From JAGLTN01 sp035403325 (GTDB taxonomy: Bacteria; Planctomycetota; Phycisphaerae; Sedimentisphaerales; Anaerobacaceae), in contig CAZBKA010000010.1 in the NCBI GenBank assembly GCA_964492365.1, positions 1-37,857 on the forward strand: a stretch of 37,857 nucleotides of DNA, written 5' to 3'. Shown here piece by piece: positions 17,506 to 26,003 of this stretch. Within the stretch, counting starts at the first letter, position 1. Each line of letters starts with the position of its first letter. The position numbers and the translations under genes are program-made. The notes under the pieces are model-generated. The model saw nothing but the letters and a program-made list of their open reading frames with translations. It ran no database searches and was not told the origin of the DNA.

Positions 17506-19428
17506 TCAATTTTGTTTATGGTCGATGTCTTCACCAAAACGAACCAGTCTGGCACTATTGAATACGACTATTATAGAACTTGCAAAATGCAGCATAGCCG
17601 CGACCTCAGGCCTCAAATATTTTGCCGCCGAGATACCAATCAAAATAAACGTTATACCGAACGCCAGGTTCTGGTTAATAACCCTGCTGGTCTTTTTTGA
17701 AAGCTTTATTAAAAATGGAAGCCTCCTCAAATCATTATTCATCAACGCAATAGATGCTGAATTAATAGCAACATCACTGCCCGCTGCCCCCATCGCAATA
17801 CCAAGATCACCAGCCGCCAAAGCAGGCGCGTCATTAATACCATCACCGACAACCACAACCGTATGGCCGTCATTTTTTATCTGCTCTACTATCGAAAGTT
17901 TATCGTGCGGCAAACATTGCGCCTTAAAATCGGTACAGCCAAGCTCAGCCGCAACACGATTGGCAACCTGCTCCCTGTCACCGGTAAGCATAGTAATCCT
18001 CTTGATACCAAGACCAAGAAGCTCATCAACTGCCTGTTTTGCCTCCGGACGGGTCTTATCCTGCATACCTATCCACCCGATACACTTGGAATCTTTCGCC
18101 ACAAACAAGGTACTGAAACCCTGCTCTTCATGCAATTGAGGACCATCGATACCATTCATGTTAATATGATTTTCCTGAAGAAATGTATCTCTGCCTATCA
18201 TAACTTTCACAGAATCAACAACCGCCGTCACTCCCTTGCCAGGCACCTCCCTGAACTCTGCAACATTCAGTAAACTCAGTTTTGCCTGTTTGGAAACCTC
18301 CTGCAATGCCCTCGCCGCCGGATGCTTACTCATCATTTCTGCCGAAGCCGCATATGTCAGCAGCTGTGCCGGTTCAACACCTTCCGCAGGCGTCAGCTTC
18401 GTGACATACAATCTTCCGGTAGTCAACGTACCGGTCTTATCAAATACCATCGCCGTTATCCTGCCCGCAATCTCCAGATCTGCTACATTTTTAATCAGAA
18501 CACCAAGCCTTGCCGATGCTGAAATCGCCGCAACCATCGCTGTCGGAGTAGCTAGTATCAATGCACATGGACATGAAATAATAAGAACCGTTATCGCATC
18601 CTCGATATTCTTGGTAAAGAACCAGTAAATCGCCGCAATCATCAAAATTGTCGGTGTATACCATTTCACATACCTGTCAATTATACGCATAATAGGAATC
18701 TTGGTGTTTTCAGCCTCCATAATAAGCGTCTGAACCTTACCAAGTGTCGTATCCTTGCCTGCCTTGGTTACCTTAATATCCAGCACACCGGTCAGGTTCG
18801 TCGTACCTGCAAATCCCTGCATACCGGGAACCTTATCAACTGGTAAGGACTCTCCGGTAATTGTCGCCTCATTAATCGAACTGAGCCCGCTAACGATTTC
18901 TCCATCCGCTGGAATATTGTCACCAGGTCGAACACGAACAATATCTCCAGGCTTTAAATCGCTTACCTGAACCTCTTTTTCACTCCCGTTTGCCAAAAGA
19001 AGCTCCGCTTTCACAGGGGTTAATTTTATCAGTGACTCAATGGATGCCCTTGCTCCCAAAGCTGTTCTTGTCTCCATCAGCTCACTCAAAAGCATGAAGA
19101 ATGCTATAATACCAGCAGGAACATATTTGCCCGTAGCAAACGCTGCAAATATCGCCAACGCTACAAGCTCATCCATATGGGATTCTTTTTTTATGGAACT
19201 TTTTATCGCATGAATAACTATCGGGGCGCCCAACAATAACGCACTTACCATCGTAAGTATTTCAGCATTAAAGCTCGTCTCACCATAAATCCACTTTGCA
19301 ACACCGCTGCTTATCAGCAAAACTCCGCCCAGCAATGTCCCTAACATGGCCATACTCACACGTATTTGCTTAGCACGCGAATATTCAGCAACCATATCAT
19401 GTTTGAAATGTAAATGTTCGTGACCCAT
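17506..19428 (-). CDS. Heavy-metal translocating P1B-type ATPase without metal-binding domain
   Basis: The 640-residue membrane pump has all P-type ATPase motifs: TGES (191-194), the transmembrane CPC (C286-P287-C288), DKTGT (phosphorylated D330), the HP dipeptide (H369-P370) of heavy-metal pumps and GDGINDAPA (528-536). About eight membrane helices are predicted, two pairs before the actuator domain. No N-terminal HMA domain is present; instead the first residues are His-rich (MGHEHLHFKHD). The last helix reads HFASSIIVVFNSARLV, which does not clearly match either the Cu or the Zn/Cd subgroup as I know them, so the metal is left open. The gene begins two bases after the hflK-like gene and is followed 22 bases later by the ABC ATPase gene. 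Confidence 0.9.
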   Translation of the reverse strand: MGHEHLHFKHDMVAEYSRAKQIRVSMAMLGTLLGGVLLISSGVAKWIYGETSFNAEILTMVSALLLGAPIVIHAIKSSIKKESHMDELVALAIFAAFATGKYVPAGIIAFFMLLSELMETRTALGARASIESLIKLTPVKAELLLANGSEKEVQVSDLKPGDIVRVRPGDNIPADGEIVSGLSSINEATITGESLPVDKVPGMQGFAGTTNLTGVLDIKVTKAGKDTTLGKVQTLIMEAENTKIPIMRIIDRYVKWYTPTILMIAAIYWFFTKNIEDAITVLIISCPCALILATPTAMVAAISASARLGVLIKNVADLEIAGRITAMVFDKTGTLTTGRLYVTKLTPAEGVEPAQLLTYAASAEMMSKHPAARALQEVSKQAKLSLLNVAEFREVPGKGVTAVVDSVKVMIGRDTFLQENHINMNGIDGPQLHEEQGFSTLFVAKDSKCIGWIGMQDKTRPEAKQAVDELLGLGIKRITMLTGDREQVANRVAAELGCTDFKAQCLPHDKLSIVEQIKNDGHTVVVVGDGINDAPALAAGDLGIAMGAAGSDVAINSASIALMNNDLRRLPFLIKLSKKTSRVINQNLAFGITFILIGISAAKYLRPEVAAMLHFASSIIVVFNSARLVRFGEDIDHKQN

Positions 19429-19430
19429 GT

Positions 19431-20744
19431 TTATTTCGTTTCCTCAGATTTCGATTTTGTCTTTTTAATGTTAGGATCTCTGTTCAGCAATACTCGAACC
19501 TCCTTACTCTTGGCATTGGAGGCAGGCTGAATGATTATTTTCTCATCAACATTTGCAAATACTTCCTCGATTGCATCAAGATAAACTTTCTGCATAAAAA
19601 GTTTGGGACGCTTTTTGTATTCAGGAAGAATATTATTAAGATATATAGCATCTGCCTTTGCAGACTCTACAATGCGTGTCCTGTATGCCCTCGCCTGACC
19701 AAGTCGCTCACGACACTGTCCAACAACCTGGCTCCAGAGATATTCGAGTTCCTCATCTGTTACTTGCTTTCTGCCTTCGATAACCGACAAAAGATCCTCT
19801 GCTACAGTACCAGCGGTTTCATTAAGGGTATTCGTTGCATATGTCTCTGCCTCGGTAATCATTTTTGGTTTTGTCTGACTTGCGTTAAACGATTCCAGAA
19901 ACGCATCATCAACCTGTCTTGGCCACTTAATTGTGACAAGCTTCATAAATACAACTCTTACTCCGCTGTCAATATCGTCAAGCTTCTGCTGAAGGAGCCT
20001 CTGAACATGATCCGTTATGGTAGCCTGGCTTTTGATCGCCTGGTCTATCGTATAGTTAACCATTGCTGTAACCGCTGAATTCTCAATCAGACTCTGCAAA
20101 AGCACCGAAAAACTGCCCTCTATTACATCTGCATATGTTTGCCCTGGCATCAGATCATCAGTAACTGTGACATTCTTGAAAAAACGCTCCGGATCATCTA
20201 TCTGATAAGTCACCTTCCACTTACTATGCACGATATTGTAATCTGTCTCTGAAGCTGCCGCACCAACCCTGCTTTCACTTCGACACAAACAGTAGCCGTC
20301 TACTTCCGGGTCAAGTGACTTCGGTACATTGATTCTATTCTTATCTGTTTGAAGCAATTCACTCTTGGACTGATAGTACCATAGTGAATTAACCGAAAAA
20401 TCTATCTTCTTCTTCACCGGAACAATAATCATTTCATGAATCGGATATGGTAATATCCAATGCAGCCCAGGTCCCAAAATTCGGCTCTCACCTATGCCGC
20501 GAATCTTACCAAATTTCAATACGATCGCCTGCTCATCGGGTGCAACTGTTCGCATTCCTGAAACAAAAAACAAAATAACCAGAACAACCATAATGATCTT
20601 CAGAATTAAAAAACTTATCCGCAACGCTTCAGAAAGTGATTCGCTTGCAGAATCAAGCTCACCTGAAAACCGATCCTTCACAGGCCGATTCTGTAAATCT
20701 TTTTTATTTTCCATATTATTCTCTGACATAGCATCAAATTCCAT
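19431..20744 (-). CDS. hflK: SPFH/Band 7 protein, HflK-like
   Basis: The 437-residue protein has a charged cytoplasmic N-terminus, one membrane helix (about 43-63) and then the SPFH/prohibitin domain starting TVAPDEQAIVLKFG. The segment GPGLHWILPYPIHE is typical of HflK. A helical region follows, and the tail is Lys-rich. In Escherichia coli, HflK and HflC form a cage around the FtsH protease and control access to it. The gene lies 9 bases after hflC and ends 2 bases before the P-type ATPase gene. Start choice is uncertain: Met6 and Met11 are alternatives. It is longer at its Asn/Asp/Lys-rich N-terminus than most HflC proteins. Confidence 0.85.
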   Translation of the reverse strand: MEFDAMSENNMENKKDLQNRPVKDRFSGELDSASESLSEALRISFLILKIIMVVLVILFFVSGMRTVAPDEQAIVLKFGKIRGIGESRILGPGLHWILPYPIHEMIIVPVKKKIDFSVNSLWYYQSKSELLQTDKNRINVPKSLDPEVDGYCLCRSESRVGAAASETDYNIVHSKWKVTYQIDDPERFFKNVTVTDDLMPGQTYADVIEGSFSVLLQSLIENSAVTAMVNYTIDQAIKSQATITDHVQRLLQQKLDDIDSGVRVVFMKLVTIKWPRQVDDAFLESFNASQTKPKMITEAETYATNTLNETAGTVAEDLLSVIEGRKQVTDEELEYLWSQVVGQCRERLGQARAYRTRIVESAKADAIYLNNILPEYKKRPKLFMQKVYLDAIEEVFANVDEKIIIQPASNAKSKEVRVLLNRDPNIKKTKSKSEETK

Positions 20745-20753
20745 TGGATAAAT

Positions 20754-21659
20754 TTACTTTACAGCTTCTTCTTTTATTTCCGGCATCCTCTTTAAAAGCT
20801 CAAAAGGCTGTGAATCTGCGCTCAAAACTATCGTAGACTTGCTTGCAAGTATTGTCTTAAGTGCATCGATGTCACGCAAAAACATCGCCAGCTCAGGATC
20901 AGCATCTAACATCTTATAATACTTCGCTGCCTCAGCATCTCCCTGACCTCTTATCTGTTTGGCCCTGGCCTCTGTCGCTGCAAGCAACACCTTTTTCTTT
21001 GCATCAGCATCACTCACGATCTTGGTCTTTTCTGCCTGTCCCTCGGAAAGTGTATTCTGCGTTCTCTGCTGTCTCTCAGCTTTCATACGCTCAAAAACAT
21101 TCTCAGTCACATCCTTATTAACTTTAAGCTGTTTTATACCTAAAGTTTTTATATTGATACCGAACTGATCTTTTACCGCTGCACGAAGGTCCGCAAGCAT
21201 TTCCTGTTGAATCTCATCAAACTTTAACTGAGCAGGGTCGCTGTTGACAAACTCAGAAAAATTATGCTGTCCGATTATCTTGTTCTGAGTATTGCTGATC
21301 TGGCTCAAAAGCTTACTCTCTGCTTCCTTAACAGAACCAACTGCATTAAAAAACGCTAAAGGTTCGGAAATGTTCCACACCACATAGGTATTAACAATTA
21401 TAGGCACTGCCCCTTTGGTCGTCGTTTCACCAAGGTCTGCCTCAAAAACTCTCATACGAGAATCATACTTGTATATCCTGTCAATAGGTGCAGGCCATCG
21501 ACTGTAAATACCGGGCTCCTTGATCTCACTGTTCTCGTCCGCCTTACCAAGTCTGACTCGCAATGCTATCTCTGTCTCTCTCACCTGGAAAAACGTGAAA
21601 GAAAAACCAAGTACAACAATTACAACGATAATTAAAATACCAACTGCTAAATTTTTCAT
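20754..21659 (-). CDS. hflC: SPFH/Band 7 protein, HflC
   Basis: At 301 residues this is a canonical HflC: one N-terminal membrane helix (about 5-24), then FFQVRETEIALRVRLG opening the SPFH domain. The family segments TYVVWNISEPLAFF, INIKTLGIKQL and VFERMKAERQQ are all present, followed by a long Ala/Glu/Lys coiled coil (EGQAEKTKI through GQGDAEAAKYY). The partner is expected to be HflK, and together they regulate FtsH-type membrane proteolysis. The ATG abuts the stop codon of the upstream polytopic SPFH gene directly as TAAATG, showing tight translational linkage. Firm. Confidence 0.93.
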   Translation of the reverse strand: MKNLAVGILIIVVIVVLGFSFTFFQVRETEIALRVRLGKADENSEIKEPGIYSRWPAPIDRIYKYDSRMRVFEADLGETTTKGAVPIIVNTYVVWNISEPLAFFNAVGSVKEAESKLLSQISNTQNKIIGQHNFSEFVNSDPAQLKFDEIQQEMLADLRAAVKDQFGINIKTLGIKQLKVNKDVTENVFERMKAERQQRTQNTLSEGQAEKTKIVSDADAKKKVLLAATEARAKQIRGQGDAEAAKYYKMLDADPELAMFLRDIDALKTILASKSTIVLSADSQPFELLKRMPEIKEEAVK

Positions 21660-23723
21660 TTATTTAGGCTCCTCAAATCCACCAACATCATACAGATCCG
21701 TGGTTAACTTTTCCTGCATATCAACAATAAATACCTGCTGATCTTCACTGTCAGCAACAACAATATATTTCCTTACACCATACAATGCTTCCTCAAAGAC
21801 ATTAAGCCTCTGCCATTTTCTATAAATATCCTTAGAGGCATTATAAGCTTGCAACTGACCGGCAAATCTCTCACCAGTAGCCTTCGCTATGGCTGTCCTC
21901 TCAAAGGCATAACTCTGAGACTCTCTCAATGCTGCGAATATTTCACCCTTGGCCTGCGTAAACTGCGCATCTATCTGCTTGCCAAGCGTTTCAACTTCTG
22001 CTGGATCACTGCCCGACGACTCCACTTTCTGATATTTCTCCGCTAATCTGGAAAGCTCATCCGCTTCCTTTACTGAACCAACAAGATTAATCAAGGTCTC
22101 GGTACGTTCTTTCTCTGCCGTCAGTATAATTGCTTCTTTCAACTGAACCGCCCCGACCACTTTCTGGTAATCACTTGCAACTTCAACTGGTGGATGAACA
22201 CCCTGCAAACCGACAAATAACACATCAATACCAAGGTCTTCATTATCACATGCTTTTTGAATTCTTTCGGTCAGAATATCTTTCGCATCTGCCCTGCCTG
22301 CTCCAAGAAGACTCCGTGTCATTTCATTTTCATCATCAACTTCGATAGTAGCACTGGCCGCAAACTTTGCCAGCTCACTGTAACAGATTGACTCCAAAAC
22401 CTTCTCAGGTTCATTATGGTTATACAAATAAGCGTAAATATCCTTAACTTTATACTGAAGCGGAATATTGGCTTTCACCAGGCTAACCGGAACCGCTGCT
22501 CCGGCATCAGACGTCGCTGCCTGTTTGCTCGCAACCAGCAAACTATATTCTTCCTCATAATGTTGCTTGCCCCAAAGCAACGCTCCACGCTGAAGATCAC
22601 CCGTCTTAGGATCTATCTTGGGAACATATCCAACAGGAAGCTCCATTATCTTTTTAACAGGATGCTTATACGCAATATCTATAGGCCAAGGCCACTTAAA
22701 CAAAACTCCAGGACCGACAATTCTTTTCCCGCCATCTGCTGTCAGCGGATTCCCAAAATGCTCCACAACCGCCTGCTCATCCGGATTAATTACAACAATA
22801 CAACTCAGCAGATAAAGAACCAAAGCTCCTGTCAAAAACAAGGGAATAACCGCCTTGGCAAGCAGTTTATAAAACCACGTCTGAGAAACCTTGAAACCAA
22901 ACTGATAATCAAGCGCACCTGCCGCTGTATGAAAAACATTACCTGGTTCATTGATTATTCCCAAAAGCCGGCTGTCAAAACCGCTTCTCGAATACTGATC
23001 TGCAATTCTAGGTCTGTAAATATCCATTACTATATTCAGGCCATTCTCAGCACCTAATATAACCAGTACAATCGGAAGTACCCAGTTCATCACCATCACT
23101 GGATATAAAATTTTAAACTGAAGCAGCGTAAATGATATCGCCAAAATAAAACACAAAATCGCAATACCCAATATGAAACTGCCGCCGCCTCGCAATGGTT
23201 TCCATTTTTTCTCTGCAGACATTCCTGTTGCATAACGGGATATAAGGAAAGATACAAAAGCAATAACCGTCATCGCCAAGGCACATCTCAGGGGATCTTT
23301 TACTTCAACTCCCTCAATCGATGCTTTGACTGATTTAAATAAGTATATACCAGCAAGAATCTGATATATAGCCGCCAGACTTGAAAAGATTGGTAAAAAC
23401 CATTTCTCAAATAGCGATAACCTTTTCTGTGCAACTGCAAATAAAGTGGATTGCTCCGTCTTGGCCTGAAAAATCGTCGAGCTGTCATCGGTCTTGGCTA
23501 GCTGGTCCATATCGAGCTTCTCCTGCTCCGCAAGCGACCGCTGATGGAACTGTATTATCAGTATCAGCCAGATAAAAACCGATGATAGAAGCAGCCAGCT
23601 AAGCGAATAAATCGCAAATGAACCGCTCCATTTACCGACCAGATAAGCCCCTACCGAAAATATCACACTTAAAACAAACGCCAGAAAACTAAGCCGTTCA
23701 GCTCGTTTAGATGATATCGTCAT
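21660..23723 (-). CDS. Polytopic SPFH/HflK-like protein with extra N-terminal membrane domain
   Basis: The 687-residue product is a fusion-like variant of HflK. The first 310 residues contain about seven hydrophobic helices (roughly 11-32, 37-59, 108-130, 147-165, 181-204, 208-227, 290-312). A charged loop of about 50 residues separates the first two from the rest. The last helix leads into VVINPDEQAVVEHFG at about 310-324, the entry to an SPFH domain. GPGVLFKWPWPIDIAYKHP matches the HflK consensus. A helical region with repeated Ala/Glu segments follows. It is the first gene of the long minus-strand array and is directly joined to hflC. It may scaffold a membrane microdomain or a larger HflKC-like cage; its exact role is unknown. 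Confidence 0.82.
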   Translation of the reverse strand: MTISSKRAERLSFLAFVLSVIFSVGAYLVGKWSGSFAIYSLSWLLLSSVFIWLILIIQFHQRSLAEQEKLDMDQLAKTDDSSTIFQAKTEQSTLFAVAQKRLSLFEKWFLPIFSSLAAIYQILAGIYLFKSVKASIEGVEVKDPLRCALAMTVIAFVSFLISRYATGMSAEKKWKPLRGGGSFILGIAILCFILAISFTLLQFKILYPVMVMNWVLPIVLVILGAENGLNIVMDIYRPRIADQYSRSGFDSRLLGIINEPGNVFHTAAGALDYQFGFKVSQTWFYKLLAKAVIPLFLTGALVLYLLSCIVVINPDEQAVVEHFGNPLTADGGKRIVGPGVLFKWPWPIDIAYKHPVKKIMELPVGYVPKIDPKTGDLQRGALLWGKQHYEEEYSLLVASKQAATSDAGAAVPVSLVKANIPLQYKVKDIYAYLYNHNEPEKVLESICYSELAKFAASATIEVDDENEMTRSLLGAGRADAKDILTERIQKACDNEDLGIDVLFVGLQGVHPPVEVASDYQKVVGAVQLKEAIILTAEKERTETLINLVGSVKEADELSRLAEKYQKVESSGSDPAEVETLGKQIDAQFTQAKGEIFAALRESQSYAFERTAIAKATGERFAGQLQAYNASKDIYRKWQRLNVFEEALYGVRKYIVVADSEDQQVFIVDMQEKLTTDLYDVGGFEEPK

Positions 23724-23787
23724 TTTTCAAATCCCTGAATTTTATTGTCATGAACAAATTATTCGATAATACTGTATTTATACAATA

Positions 23788-23802
23788 TGTAATTTCTTTA
23801 CA
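23788..23802. promoter_or_regulatory. Inverted repeat over the -35 box, possible operator
   Basis: TGTAA and TTACA are separated by five bases, with the second arm inside the -35 hexamer. Such a position fits a repressor site. In AT-rich DNA a 5+5 repeat can be accidental. Confidence 0.25.
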
Positions 23803-23825
23803 TTTTCAAAGCTTTGTACTATAAC
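23797..23825 (+). promoter_or_regulatory. Sigma-70-type promoter for the ABC-2 permease gene
   Basis: TTTACA at 23797-23802 and TATAAC at 23820-23825 each match five of six consensus bases and are 17 bases apart. Transcription would begin near 23832, leaving an untranslated leader of about 70 bases. The CAAAGCTTTG palindrome lies within the spacer. Confidence 0.5.
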
Positions 23826-23902
23826 ATTATTTGCTTTTATCGTATAGATATTACTGTTGATTTTCTAGTAAATTTTTAAATCTTGTAAGAGTACCTATTT
23901 TA

Positions 23903-24880
23903 ATGAAAAGATTATTCACAATAGCACTAAACACCTTTACTGAAACCATAAGGCAACCTATATACGCTATTATTATCTGTTCTGCTTTGATCATGCTGAC
24001 ACTAAGTCCCTATCTCACAATGTACTCTATGAGCGACGACAGTAAACTGCTGCGAGAGATAGGCTTATCTACGCTCTTTCTGACAAGCTTGTTCATCGCT
24101 ATTTTCGCCGCATCTGGTGCACTTGCCGAAGAAATCGAAAACAAAACTATTATTACAGTTTTAAGCAAACCTGTAAACAGACCAACATTTGTAATTGCAA
24201 AATTTCTTGGTGTTACCACTGCGGTAGCTCTGGCACATTACATCTGCTCAATTGCTCTTTTAATTACAATCCGTGACGGGGTACTGGAAAGTGCTTCAGA
24301 CACACACGACTGGGTAGCTCTTGGATGCGGAATAGCAATTATAGTTATCGCTTTGATCTTAAGCACTTTTTTTAATTTCAGCTATGACTGGAAATTCTCA
24401 TCAAGTGCAATTGTACTTTCTGGTATTCTGGGTACTTTAGGTATTATAGTACTCGCCTTTATAGATGAAAACTGCAAGTTCAACCCTGCTGCAAATGGAA
24501 TAAACAGTTTTGATATCCTGGGTTCATTATTGCTCTTCCTGGCAGCACTGATTATCGTCGCACTGGCAATAGCTTTTTCAACAAGGTTCAACATCGCAGT
24601 TACATTGGCACTATGCATCGGTATTTTCTTATTGGGGCTTATTAGCGACCACGTTTTCGGAAAAATCGCCGAATCCGATATATGGATACAGTCAATACTC
24701 GCGCAAGGCTGCAGGTTCATAATACCAAATCTTCAGGTATTCTGGATAAGCGACGCAATTTACGAAGAAAGTGTGATTCCTCTAAGGTATATCGGCATAA
24801 GTGCTTTCTACGCACTTAGTTACACTTCAGGAGTACTCCTGTTCGCAATCGCTCTGTTCCAGAAGCGACAGGTAGGATAA
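23903..24880 (+). CDS. ABC-2 type permease, orphan
   Basis: The 325-residue protein has about six membrane helices. It opens with MKRLFTIALNTFTETIRQP, then two hydrophobic segments, and the cytoplasmic segment ENKTIITVLSKPVNRPTFVIAKFLG. That segment parallels IYTVITKPIKRYQLIAGKLFG in the 462-residue permease at 14912-16300, so the two are distant relatives. This one lacks the large extracytoplasmic insert and has no ATPase gene beside it. It may use the ATPase of the other system or one elsewhere. A weak GTAAGAG ribosome site precedes the ATG. Transcription probably starts from the promoter at 23797-23825. The gene ends three bases before the convergent acetyltransferase gene. Confidence 0.78.
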   Translation: MKRLFTIALNTFTETIRQPIYAIIICSALIMLTLSPYLTMYSMSDDSKLLREIGLSTLFLTSLFIAIFAASGALAEEIENKTIITVLSKPVNRPTFVIAKFLGVTTAVALAHYICSIALLITIRDGVLESASDTHDWVALGCGIAIIVIALILSTFFNFSYDWKFSSSAIVLSGILGTLGIIVLAFIDENCKFNPAANGINSFDILGSLLLFLAALIIVALAIAFSTRFNIAVTLALCIGIFLLGLISDHVFGKIAESDIWIQSILAQGCRFIIPNLQVFWISDAIYEESVIPLRYIGISAFYALSYTSGVLLFAIALFQKRQVG

Positions 24881-24883
24881 AAA

Positions 24884-25336
24884 TCAGATCACCTTCAGCA
24901 TCGCAGTTTCATCGCAATGAGCCTGCTTGGAGCATTTTGCGCAATCGCTCCAGACTTTCATGGGCAAATTTGACTTGTCAATAACATCAAAACCCGTTTT
25001 AAGGAAAAATTCAGGTTCAAGTGTAAGTGCAAAAACCCTCTGCAATCCAAGTTCCCTTGCCTGCAAAATTGTATAATTAACAAGCTCTCTGCCAATCCCC
25101 TTGTTTTTATGCTCTGCCGAAACTGCCAAAGACTTGATCTCCCCCAGATCTGACCATATCACCTGTAATGCTGCACAGCCGATTATCTCACCTTCATCCT
25201 CCGCAACATTAAAAATCTGCAAATTTTCATAGATATCCGGAATCGACCGGAACAGCATCCGGTCAAGCTCAGCATAATAATTAATAAGTTCATAAATTGA
25301 CTGAACATCTGCAACTTTGGCTTTTCGTATTTTCAT
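24884..25336 (-). CDS. GNAT acetyltransferase, N-acetylglutamate synthase-like
   Basis: This single-domain GNAT of 150 residues carries the acetyl-CoA loop HKNKGIGREL (about 76-85). It also has ALTLEPEFFLKTGF (103-116), the arrangement typical of short ArgA-type N-acetylglutamate synthases. The C-terminus holds a Cys cluster, C132, C135 and C141 in DCAKCSKQAHCDE, also seen in that group. The likely reaction is acetylation of glutamate, the first step of arginine synthesis. The presence of argG at 36565 in the same window is compatible but not proof. Transcribed alone from the divergent region before the FabZ-like gene. Other small-molecule substrates remain possible. Confidence 0.8.
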   Translation of the reverse strand: MKIRKAKVADVQSIYELINYYAELDRMLFRSIPDIYENLQIFNVAEDEGEIIGCAALQVIWSDLGEIKSLAVSAEHKNKGIGRELVNYTILQARELGLQRVFALTLEPEFFLKTGFDVIDKSNLPMKVWSDCAKCSKQAHCDETAMLKVI

Positions 25337-25396
25337 GCGGACAATTTAGTGAATTATATCCTCCCAGGCAACAATAATATTGCTGTTTTAAACATT

Positions 25397-25426
25397 TTGA
25401 CCGTCATAATAACGTTTTTTTACAAT
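25397..25426 (+). promoter_or_regulatory. Sigma-70-type promoter for the dehydratase-ACP-ketosynthase operon
   Basis: TTGACC at 25397-25402 matches five of six -35 bases and TACAAT at 25421-25426 matches five of six -10 bases, with an 18-base spacer. The predicted start lies about 45 bases before the first gene of the operon. The 142-base region also serves the divergent acetyltransferase gene. Confidence 0.5.
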
Positions 25427-25478
25427 GCTTTTGCAAAAAAACTAAAAAAGGCTGGAAAAATAGCGCAATGTCATTACA

Positions 25479-25961
25479 ATGGCCCAGATTATGAAATTTA
25501 TACTGATAGACAAAGTAATAAGCTTAGATGCTGGTAAGGAAATTAAAACCCTAAAAAATGTTTCTCTTGCTGAGGAATATCTCGGGGATCATTTCCCAAT
25601 TTTCCCCGTTCTGCCGGGTGTTATGCTCCTTGAAGGGATGGTCGAATCTGCAAGTTGGCTTGTCAGGGATGCCCAGAATTTTAGAAACAGTATGGTTTTG
25701 CTTCATAAAGCCGTAAATGTAAAATATAAAAGTTTTCTTGCGCCAGGCAATTCTATCGAGTATACTGTTACTGCAAAAAAGATTGATGAAAACAGCAGTA
25801 CCTTTATCGCTCAGGGAACTTCTGGTGATTTGCCGATAGTTGAAGCAAGGCTGACATTGAGGCATTTTAACCTCGCTGATCAAAAACCTGAATTGGCAAA
25901 GACTGATGAATTAATTATTGAAAAGTTGAAACAGCGGTGGAATCTGCTGAATATTTTGTAA
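25479..25961 (+). CDS. FabZ-like 3-hydroxyacyl-ACP dehydratase (first copy)
   Basis: The 160-residue protein has the hot-dog dehydratase fold. The catalytic pair sits at H38 (GDHFPIFPVLPGV) and E52 (LLEGM), with the same 14-residue spacing as in FabZ. It would remove water from 3-hydroxyacyl-ACP to give enoyl-ACP. The sequence is diverged from housekeeping FabZ: ESASWLVRD stands where FabZ has EAMAQ-type residues. It has a C-terminal extension ending in WNLLNIL. It is the first gene of the acyl-chain operon. The start at 25479 lacks a strong ribosome site, and Met5 is a possible alternative that aligns with the second dehydratase. Its partner is presumably the acyl carrier protein 56 bases downstream. 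Confidence 0.82.
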   Translation: MAQIMKFILIDKVISLDAGKEIKTLKNVSLAEEYLGDHFPIFPVLPGVMLLEGMVESASWLVRDAQNFRNSMVLLHKAVNVKYKSFLAPGNSIEYTVTAKKIDENSSTFIAQGTSGDLPIVEARLTLRHFNLADQKPELAKTDELIIEKLKQRWNLLNIL

Positions 25962-26003
25962 TATAAAACTACGGAAAGAATTATTGTTAAGGTAAAGGAT
26001 ACC

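Larger units (their letters stand above)
23724..23902. promoter_or_regulatory. Divergent promoter region
   Basis: This 179-base AT-rich gap lies between the polytopic SPFH gene (minus) and the ABC-2 permease gene (plus), so both start from it. A good plus-strand promoter is visible and listed separately. The minus-strand promoter of the long SPFH-led array must also be here but no pair of boxes stands out. Confidence 0.6.

Noticed and set aside
17462..18139. Plus-strand open frame of 225 codons inside the P-type ATPase gene
   Set aside because: It is antisense to a gene with all P-type ATPase motifs, and its product shows no domain. It is a coding shadow.
22416..23057. Plus-strand open frame of 213 codons in the polytopic SPFH gene
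   Set aside because: It is antisense to a well-supported SPFH protein and its composition is unlike a real protein.
23788..23802. GlnR/TnrA-type binding site
   Set aside because: The arms resemble TGTNA/TNACA, but the spacing is five rather than seven bases and no such regulator is visible here.
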